A stretch of DNA of 64,000 bases from Euwallacea fornicatus (Eukaryota > Arthropoda > Insecta > Coleoptera > Curculionidae): the NCBI RefSeq assembly GCF_040115645.1, contig NC_089575.1, forward strand, positions 186,001 to 250,000. Direction: 5' to 3'. This document shows positions 58,401-64,000 of this stretch, one piece after another. Both the position numbers and the translations under genes were made by a program. Numbering within the stretch: the first letter of the stretch is position 1; every line of letters begins with the position of its first letter. The notes beneath the pieces were generated by a model. That model worked only from the letters and a program-made list of their open reading frames with translations. It was not told the origin of the DNA and did not search any database.

Positions 58401-61400
58401 CAAGGTGACTCAAATTAGAAAAAAGAAGCGCATTTTTGTGCCCATTCAGAAAATGTTCTAAATTTAAAAATATGCACAGGGGTTGTCAAAATATGAGCAA
58501 AAATCTAAAAACTGCGATTTTCGAAAATCAGAAATTATGAGTACATTGTTTGAGTAAATTGTATCAAATTTGGCAGTTCTTTATTATCGTCAACTTCCAA
58601 TTGAATGGCGTTTTCAGAATTTTTTTAGGCCTTTTAGATTTCGAGAAATTATATTCAACTTTGTTATTTCTTATGGTCGCCATATTGGATTTTGGTGCCA
58701 TCGAATAGACAATAAAAAAAGTTTTTTAACTATGTATCACAAAGGTGCCCTTGGACTTACCAAAGTAAGAAAAATAAATAAAAATATTTTTCACCTTAGT
58801 AGGTTTAAAAACAAGTACTTTAGTGTTGCTAATCAAAGAGCAATAATGTACGAAGTATTTTGTTTATTGGGATAATAAAAACTTAATACGTTTTTTTTTA
58901 GTATTAACGTAATTACAATTCCATAGGTTTTATCAAAAATAACAAAGAAAAACAACGAAGGAATTGGTACCTTTACTCACTGAGTAGGAATTACTAATCC
59001 TAATCCCTATAAAAACTGTTCAAATATTTCTCCATTATGATTAACACAAACTGTACAGCGCTTAAGAACGGACATACAAGCACTTTTTACTTACATATCT
59101 GGAGCTATTTCTTGAATAGTTCGCACAACTACAGCCTCCAATTCTGCTACTGTATCGTAGGATCTGTAGTAAACCTTTTTTTTACATATCCCCAAACAAA
59201 AAAATCGAGAGGTGTTAAGTCTGGGGAGCGTGCTGGCCAGCTGACAGGGCCTCGATTTCCAACTCAATTATTTCTATACGTATCATTTAGATATTGCTTA
59301 TCACTGAAGTACTTGTTTCTAAGCCTACTAAGGTGAAAAATGTTTTAACTTATTTTTCTTTCTTTGACAAGTCCAAGGGCACCTTTGTGATACATAGTTA
59401 AAAAACTTTTTTTTATTGTCTATTCGATGGCACCAAAATCCAATATGGCGGCCATAAGAAATAACAAAGTTGAATATAATTTCCCGAAATCTAGAAGGCC
59501 TGAAAAAATTCTGAAAACGCCATTCAATTGTCAGTTGACGATAATAAAGAACTGCCAAATTTGGTACAATTTACTCACACAGTTTTTGCTCATATTTTGA
59601 CAACCCCTGTGCATATTTTTAAATTTAGAACATTTTCTGAATGGGCACAAAAACGCGCTTCTTTTTTTTAATTTGAGTCACATTGTATCTCTTGCCGCTT
59701 CCATAATCCCCATGGAACTCACTTTATTTGGGACACCCTGTATAAAATCTTTATTTCCAAGAGGAAAAGGGCTATCGACCGTTGTTGGTCTTTCTGCCCA
59801 TGATATAAATTACTAAACTTAGTGTTTTATACTGTCCAAGAGAAAAAAGAAGAAAGAGCAGAAATATTTTGAATCAGTTGCACTATTTACATTTACAGGC
59901 TGTAGTGCTCTATCAGGGTTGTATTGGGGAATTGGAGATTTGACTGTCTTGTTTGTCTTGTCAGACACAGTGGGGTTACTATTGCCCCATTGTCAGGATT
60001 GTCCTTCCATTTCGTTTGCATGTCCAGAATTCTTTCCGTTATTCTTGTCATGTTGGTGCTTTGGTATAATAGTTTGTTGGATGGGTTATGTAGGGGGTTG
60101 TCGGGGTGACGTATCTTAGTAAATTATTTTATATTATTGAACAAACTACTTGTTTCGATAAACCAAACTGCTGACTTATTACCTTTTGTGACTGTTTCCT
60201 TTCGTAGGCCTCTACAACTTTCTTTTTTAAATCTGTCGATAAATTTTTTACCAATGTCCTTTGGCACGACTGATATTGCAATATTATAATGTATAAATTC
60301 TATTAAAGCGCTTCTACACACTAAAACTAATATGGTCAATTTAATTTTGTCGCTATTCTTATCGGTCAAAAATTCCATTTTTGTATAAAAAAGTAAATAT
60401 TTTGTCGATATGGGCAAAGACCAGAAATAGCAATAATTTAGGCATATACGCATCCTAACATACAAAAAATATTTCATTTTTAGTTCAATTTGAGACGCTT
60501 TTTTAAAAAATATTGAAGTCAATTTAATTTTGTCCGATACTGTATGTGCCAAAAATAAACATTTTACATGTGATTTCCCTACTAATTCAAATCCATAAAT
60601 ATTATAAAATCCATATTTTAAATAACAACCAAAATTGAAATACGTATCTATTCGTCGTTGCAAAACGAGGAAAAGCAAACTTTTTTAATTACAAATTGTT
60701 TTTGATCATGAAAAACCAGAAAAGTGTCATTAACGTAAAGGCACAAAGTAAAAATTCTTTTTTGCGTTATTAATATTATTAGTCAACTGCTTTTGGTAAA
60801 ATTATTAAAATACATTTTTGGTATGGTGAACTTTTGGTTGTCGTACCTGTCCCTGTGTTGAAACCGAAATTTTGTTTATGTTATCTCTGTTGGTTGTTGA
60901 AAAACAGTATCGCCACACCAAAATATTGACTCAACACCGTTTGCCAGCACAAAAGAAACTGAGAAAACATTTACTTTCAGGACTCTGGAGTGACTCTAGC
61001 TCCTGAAATCTGCACCATCATCATCGGCGCGGTACAAGTATTATTTTCAGCAGTGACTTCTATTTTAATAGACAAATATGGAAAACGAATCCTGCTTATG
61101 ATCTCAGCCATTGTCATGGCAGCTTCTCAAGGAGCTCTTGGCTACTTCTTCCATTTGAAAGACGACATTCACAAGGACGTATCTTCACTATCCTGGTTAC
61201 CAATTGCCTGCCTCATCATCTTCATCATCGTCTACTGTTTAGGTTTTGGACCAATTCCATGGGCAGTAATGGGAGAAATGTTCCCAGCTAACATAAAATC
61301 TGTGGCATCCACATTTACCTCGGCGACCTGCTGGTTTTTAGCCTTCATTTTGACCAAATATTTTGGAATGGTGGCCGATCTCATAGGAAAATCCGGAAGT

Positions 61401-61526
61401 TTTGGGTTATTTGGAGCATGTTGTGTTGTAGCTTTCGTTTTTGTTTTTAAATTCCTGCCGGAAACGAAGGGGAAAAGCTTACAGGAAATCCAGAATCTAC
61501 TTAACAGGAGGCATTCAAAAGTTTAG
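43420..61526 (+). CDS. Tret1-like facilitated trehalose transporter, copy B
   Basis: Exons 43,420-43,600, 43,650-44,446 and 60,981-61,526 join in frame to 507 residues, the usual length of Tret1 proteins. It is a major facilitator sugar carrier of the plasma membrane; in insects this family moves trehalose or hexoses between haemolymph and cells by facilitated diffusion. Seen: a hydrophilic N-tail of about 55 residues, then DRIGRK at 122-127, RGALGTYLQLF near 184, PESPYYLL at 234-241, QQMSGINVV at 309-317, GFGPIPWAVMGEMFP at 414-428 and PETKGKSLQEIQ at 486-497. Intron 1 is 49 bases (donor GTGGAA, phase 1, non-consensus beyond GT); intron 2 is 16,534 bases (donor GTAAGATA, acceptor TTTCAG, phase 0) and packed with transposons. 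The frame is intact. Substrate specificity is inferred from the family only. Confidence 0.93.
44447..44796 (+). other. Start of intron 2 of copy B
   Basis: The donor is GTAAGATA at 44,447. The next 350 bases are unique intronic sequence without recognisable repeats, up to the first TIR at 44,797. Confidence 0.5.
45825..49290 (+). mobile_element. Jockey-like LINE fragment (copy C), split by a MITE
   Basis: Begins in the linker before the reverse transcriptase (LYRLCTAAQDIELKRQL), passes PISKSELDNTE and LNFRPITLLPVLSKIFE near 46,450-46,490, and after the MITE (46,866-48,356) reads on from the region of the catalytic box to the tail ARIRHPENPLLHNP-like near 48,920. It ends with the family 3' UTR motif near 49,250-49,285. 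Many stops and shifts make the reverse transcriptase non-functional. Confidence 0.82.
46866..48356 (-). mobile_element. DD41D-derived element, family E, copy 1 (1,491 bp)
   Basis: Ends ACAGGGTTATTCAG and CTGAATAACCCTGT with TA at both edges (46,864 and 48,357). Arms of about 270 bases. The minus strand carries the same transposase remnants as copy 2 at 62,462-63,952 (described there), and the length is identical, so both derive from one internally deleted master. It inserted into LINE copy C. Confidence 0.92.
49579..51715 (-). mobile_element. Near-intact DD41D element (2,137 bp)
   Basis: Perfect ends CCGGGTGGTCCATTTAA with TA duplicated at 49,577 and 51,716. TIRs of about 400 bases (49,579-49,980 and 51,312-51,715) are roughly 97% identical by eye. 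Its single transposase gene is broken only by one base. The ends differ from the ACAGGGTG type of its neighbours. It inserted into the left TIR of the element around it and is the youngest-looking DD41D copy in the window. Confidence 0.92.
50067..51133 (-). pseudogene. DD41D transposase, full length with one -1 frameshift
   Basis: ATG at 51,133. A DUF4817-type HTH (residues 1-60: RIDMIFAYG, NRFPNRETPS, FYRVVKVFKEIG), a KPRKKQRSK basic linker, and a second HTH near 75-110 ending in YHPYHISLHQ. The catalytic triad is complete: VLFTDEASF (D156), WFQHDGCPAHW (D247) and WPARSPDLTPLDFF (D289), with 41 residues between the last two. One T appears to be missing from a run of eight at about 50,260-50,268, just after D289, so the apparent frame stops at residue 305. 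Beyond the shift the other frame continues to a natural end (HFEHLLRH) at 50,067, for about 355 residues. A sequencing or assembly error in the homopolymer is possible. Confidence 0.88.
51881..52544 (+). mobile_element. Solo LTR (664 bp) with 5-bp target duplication
   Basis: Starts TGTCTTGGGG and ends TTTTCAGACA, with a 5-base duplication GGCAT at 51,876-51,880 and 52,545-52,549. It interrupts the left TIR of the DD41D element at 49,515-54,169, which the intact right TIR confirms as the empty-site reference. It is related to the 876 bp solo LTR at 5,624-6,499 but shorter and in the other orientation. Confidence 0.88.
52766..53645 (+). pseudogene. DD41D transposase, decayed
   Basis: Broken frames in order: RSGQVKGDTLQIIENQPSTSARAIANELGVS (second HTH), HPYHPQRVHALVPDNYPKR, ILLNDEAQFTRDG (first D), NIWVGIVGNHLPGPIV, MWYQHVGAP (second Asp changed to Val), RSPDLTSLDYFL (third D), then INVKELSERIFNAFDVIWN. 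Stops occur near 52,891, 53,252, 53,387 and 53,459. The DUF4817 N-terminus is missing. It is the gene of the enclosing 49,515-54,169 element. Confidence 0.8.
54740..56285 (+). mobile_element. Deleted DD41D-type derivative with ~430 bp TIRs
   Basis: 1,546 bp, ends ACAGGGTGTATCAGATC and its inverted partner with TA at both sides (54,738 and 56,286). The arms (54,740-55,165 and 55,870-56,285) include a GGGGCCCCAT block and CGACGCATTCTG. The interior keeps only the transposase N-terminus. Confidence 0.88.
55401..55770 (+). pseudogene. Orphan DUF4817-type HTH, with stops
   Basis: Reads DIRLIYGECRQNAHRARVL, two stops, then RFPNRRLPNARTFTNVHIRLREFGNF, followed by GENHNI and a second HTH (SSIQ, stop, VLSQEKYHPYHL). 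This is the N-terminal DNA-binding half of a DD41D transposase; the catalytic domain is deleted. Stops near 55,456-55,464 and 55,690 rule out a functional product. Confidence 0.75.
56288..57185. other. Intronic spacer with G14 run
   Basis: No gene. A run of about 14 G at 56,646-56,659 stands out in AT-rich DNA. A solo ACAGGGTCGGTC end lies near 56,960 without a partner. Confidence 0.45.
58318..58345 (+). repeat. (TA)n microsatellite
   Basis: About 14 TA units immediately left of the MITE. It is probably the tail of the inserted LINE, since copy A also ends in TATATA, and gave the MITE its TA target. Confidence 0.75.
58346..59740 (-). mobile_element. Deleted DD41D derivative with ~490 bp TIRs
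   Basis: 1,395 bp, ends ACAGGGTGTCCCAAATAAAG and its inverted partner with TA at both edges. The arms (58,346-58,835 and 59,250-59,740) are near-identical. On the minus strand between about 59,280 and 59,070, broken frames read GNRGPVSWPARSPDLTPLDFFVWGYV and a DTVAELEAVVVRTIQEI tail, i.e. the transposase C-terminus with the third catalytic Asp. Confidence 0.88.
59743..60118 (-). mobile_element. Jockey-like LINE 3' fragment (copy D)
   Basis: Minus-strand 3' end of the same LINE family: the 3' UTR motif near 59,760-59,800 and the C-terminal coding tail (LTRQTRQSNLQFP-like near 59,950; NPSNKLLY near 60,080). About 375 bases, severely 5'-truncated, inserted into the Tc1 element. Confidence 0.8.
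60545..60980 (+). other. End of intron 2 of copy B
   Basis: Apparently unique intronic sequence between the Tc1 element and exon 3, ending in TTACTTTCAG as splice acceptor. No repeats were recognised. Confidence 0.5.
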
Positions 61527-62459
61527 TACTGTGTTTTCTAATGAGAAGAAGGTGGATCGAAATATGAATTGTATGGATTGTTGCCTAACATTTCGTTATT
61601 TTTTATTCGTCAAAAAGAATGCCTTCACAAATTCTGCGGAAAAATACGACATAATTGCTTTCACAGTTTAGAAATCTCAGAAGTTTTAAGACATACAAAG
61701 TAAATTTACTTCGCTGCTCAGTATAGAATATTTCATCAAAATTTATACGGGGTGTCCGTTTCTGCGGCCCAACCAAGAGAGTCCCGGTAATCGTGAAACA
61801 TATGAGGTCAGTTAAATCGGAGCAAAGCTGTGTAATTTATAATTAAAAAATATGCCGTTTTAAAATTTATAAAATTCCGATGATTTTTTAAACGTTTTTC
61901 TTTCGTTACTCAGCTTATTTGGGGAGAAAATTCAAAGTGCCAAGTTAGTGCAAGTTAAGAATGGTTAAGTGTCCAACTGGCGGTCGTTGCAACCTTTTCT
62001 TTTTTGCATTGTCACGATTTCATTCTTGAAATCTGACGTTTTCATTTTCGGCAACCATCGTCAATTTTGTTTTTCCTTACGACCGCCATCTTGGATTTTC
62101 ACATTTTTCATTTTGGCTTTTTGTTCTGATTGCGATGGACATCACGTGTTAGGGGTTGAGTATTGGAGTTTGATGCAAATATCAAAAATTCAGTTTTTGC
62201 ACACTCGGCTTTGGAAAAAACATCCATATATTTGTTTAATAAAGACATTTGTTACAGTTTGACTAAATTTACTTTGACATCCCCTACAGTTACGAAATGA
62301 ATATAAATTTATTAGCAAAGAGATTTTTCGAAGTGGAAAAACAGGAAACGGCGAAATGAATACAATTCCACGAGTCCAGTGCGATGATGCTCGAAACGGG
62401 CATACAAGTCGATCACTCAACATCATCGAGACGAATATCTAAATCACAGCACGCGGGTA
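61527..62459. other. 3' flank of copy B with a solo element arm
   Basis: An ACGGGGTGTCCG end after TA at about 61,745 is followed by phrases that match the family E arm in layout (ATGAGGTCAGTTAAAT, ATGCC.TTT.AAAATTT, AAAATTCCGAT), so it is a diverged half of a related element. No partner arm was found. No clear AATAAA follows the transporter stop codon within 200 bases. Confidence 0.45.
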
Positions 62460-62461
62460 TA

Positions 62462-63952
62462 CAGGGTTATTCAGATTCGACGCTCATCATCGATATCTCA
62501 GTAACCATAAGAGATACGAGGTGGATTAAATTGGGGCGAAGTTGTACAATTTGGAGCTCAATAAAATGCCATTTCAAAATTTGGAAAATTCCGATTACTT
62601 CCGGAGATATCCGTAAAAAACCGAAATTTTGAAAAAGCGTTACTTTTCTTTTCTGATGTTATTTGAAAAAATAATTAAAAACGAATGGCACACTATAATT
62701 GCCCCTTTTTATCTTCTACAAAATAGTGAAATCATATTTGAAATATGACGTTTAGATTTCCTGCAACCTGCAATTTGATGAAAATATTTAAAAAAATGAT
62801 TGTGCTTTTGAAAACAAGAACAAGGATACTATGGAAACAATTACTGTCCCAAATATAATTGATACATTAATTATCCGAGATATTTGAAGTGTGATATCCC
62901 TTTACTGTGTTTAAATAAAAATGAGTTATACGAATGAAGAAAATCGGGATATGTTAAGACTTTATTTCATTAATCACTGAAATTCCACGCGAACAACTGA
63001 AGCATACTTTCAAGAATTTCCGGACAGGCGACAACCACATTACTCCTATTTTTCCAGGTTGGAACGAAATTTAGTTGAATATGGTTCTTTTCAAAAGTTG
63101 AGAAACAATTATGGTACTAAAATTAGCGAAGAAGATGCTAATCGAGTTTTGGAATAAGTTTATTTTTAAAACAAAAGCATAAATTTACGTATTAGTATTA
63201 AAAACAATTTCAGGTTAACGCCCATCCGAGAAAATCTAAAAATAAAATAGCATTTGAACCACATTTACCACAGACTAAAATTTGAAAAATACTGAATAGA
63301 AATAAAAAACAAGATGGAGCACCTCCCCACAACCTAAAGGGGGTAAGGAATTTCCTTAACAACGAATTTTCTGGTCGATGGATTGGAAATAGTGGTGTAA
63401 TAGAGTGGCCCGCGCGGTCACCTGATCTATCGCCCCTTGATTTTTACTTATGGGGAACGTTAAAAAATAAAATTTACTCCGAACCCATACAAGATTTAGA
63501 AGACTTGCGGACAAAAATTATAAATGCATTTGCAACATTAAGACGGCGTGACATCAGTCGTGCTACTAATAATATTGAACAAGAGTGAGGCATATTTGAA
63601 CATTTGTTGTGACGTTTTATTTATTTATACGTTTAAGATCATTTTTAAGTTAATAAATTTAAGAAAACATTTATGTTTGATACATTATTTCATTAAAATT
63701 CAAAAAAAGTGGCAATTATAATGTGCCATTCGTTTTTAATTATCTTTTCAAATAACATCAGAGAAGAAAAGAAACGCTTTTTCAAAATTTCGGTTTTTTA
63801 CGGATATCTCCAGAAGTAATCGGAATTTTCCAAATTTTGAAAGGGCATTTTATTGAGCTCCAAATTGTACAACTTCGTCTCAATTTAACCCACCTCGCAT
63901 CTCTTATGGTTACTGAGATCCCAATGATGAGCGTCGAATCTGAATAACCCTG
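62462..63952 (+). mobile_element. DD41D-derived element, family E, copy 2 (1,491 bp)
   Basis: Ends ACAGGGTTATTCAG and CTGAATAACCCTGT with TA at both edges (62,460 and 63,953). It is inverted relative to copy 1 at 46,866-48,356 and identical in length, with arms of about 270 bases. The interior carries an N-terminal HTH remnant and a C-terminal catalytic remnant joined by an AT-rich segment. Confidence 0.92.
62921..63600 (+). pseudogene. Internally deleted DD41D transposase
   Basis: From ATG near 62,921: SYTNEENRDMLRLYFINH, a stop, TEAYFQEFPDRRQPHYSYFSRLERNLVEYGSF (DUF4817-type HTH) and ISEEDANRVLE. After an AT-rich gap it resumes at about 63,310 with QDGAPPHNLKGVRNFL (second D), GRWIGNSGVIEWPARSPDL, SPLDFYLWGTLKNKIYSEP (third D) and a tail to TGA near 63,587. 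41 residues separate the two Asp. The first catalytic Asp region is missing. The segment 63,150-63,215 begins GTTTAT and ends TTTCAG, so a spliced form is conceivable but unproven. Confidence 0.75.
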
Positions 63953-64000
63953 TATACTACAAATTAAGAAACGATTCACTTTTGAAGCGTTTCATTAGAA

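Larger units (their letters stand above)
57470..60250 (-). pseudogene. Tc1-like transposase, split
   Basis: The N-terminus is at about 60,250-60,124 (KKVV, AYERKQSQKVISQQFGLSKQVV in broken frame). After the LINE/MITE insertion it resumes at 58,320 with RLRGTLINLKRGGR, a second HTH (ISAADICGEIGDIGICSRTVQRRL), FSDESKFNLIRTEGS (first D), GKRLDPRF, KHGGGNIMVW, FIFQHDNDPKHTS (second D) and SPDLNPIENLW (E). Stops lie near 57,690 and 58,225, and a shift near 58,170. The first Tc1 D and the D/E pair are all still present. Confidence 0.8.
57188..60542 (-). mobile_element. Tc1-like element with IR/DR ends, split by LINE and MITE
   Basis: Ends CAGTAT.GGACAAAATT, inverted at the right. Each end holds two direct copies of a GACAAAATTAAATTGAC motif about 180 bases apart (57,196 and 57,378; 60,335 and 60,518), the IR/DR pattern of some Tc1 elements. 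The gene is split at about 58,320/60,120 by a truncated LINE that was itself hit by a MITE. Without these the element is about 1.6 kb. Confidence 0.82.

Noticed and set aside
60124..60678. 184-codon minus-strand frame with repeated DKIKLT phrases
   Set aside because: The repeats are translations of the Tc1 IR/DR motifs; the frame runs through the Tc1 terminal region and only touches the decayed transposase start.

Overview
The window is AT-rich nuclear DNA from an arthropod, almost certainly an insect; the order cannot be fixed from the sequence. The reasons are two spliced genes for Tret1-type facilitated trehalose/sugar transporters, very short introns (49 and 52 bases), and a dense load of insect-type transposons: mariner (DD34D), Tc1 (DD34E), a large set of long-TIR mariner relatives that I count as DD41D, Jockey-like LINEs, and one intact BEL/Pao retrotransposon. 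I see no prokaryotic operon, CRISPR array, rRNA or tRNA.

Host genes. Two tandem same-strand paralogues lie in the right half. Copy A (35,699-37,086) has two recognisable exons, but no first exon with a start codon is visible. Copy B (43,420-61,526) joins from three exons into an uninterrupted 507-residue, 12-helix sugar transporter. Its 49-base first intron contrasts with a second intron of 16,534 bases that is filled with nested transposons.

Left part, 1-13.4 kb: a Jockey-like LINE fragment; a DD41D element (2,353-5,521) with a mariner inside it; a minus-strand solo LTR with a perfect 5-base target duplication (5,624-6,499); a decayed DD41D remnant; a Tc1 element with three stops but no frameshift (7,676-9,004); and a 2.3 kb fold-back element with arms of about 540 bases. 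13.4-21 kb: direct repeats flanking a 6,998-base BEL/Pao element with intact polyprotein and LTRs that differ at one base. 21-35.4 kb: fold-back elements, one carrying a 36-base repeat of TGACGTCA octamers; a Tc1 interrupted by a mariner; and three internally deleted DD41D derivatives.

Right part, 35.4-64 kb: the two transporters separated by a LINE, MITEs and a fold-back. The large intron of copy B holds at least nine mobile elements in two nests, plus one free-standing derivative between them. The clearest nest is a long-TIR element (44,797-54,612) whose loop took a LINE that itself took a MITE, and whose right arm took a DD41D element that in turn took a near-intact DD41D element and a solo LTR. 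After the last exon comes a second copy (62,462-63,952) of the MITE in that LINE, with the identical length of 1,491 bases.

The recurrent theme is a family of elements starting ACAGGGTG and ending CACCCTGT at TA targets. Most are internally deleted but keep either the N-terminal DNA-binding domain or the C-terminal catalytic tail of the transposase. I found no convincing new defence or metabolic system. The most noteworthy items are the near-intact DD41D element, the HTH-only derivatives, the nest inside the transporter intron, the young BEL element and the TGACGTCA-repeat fold-back.
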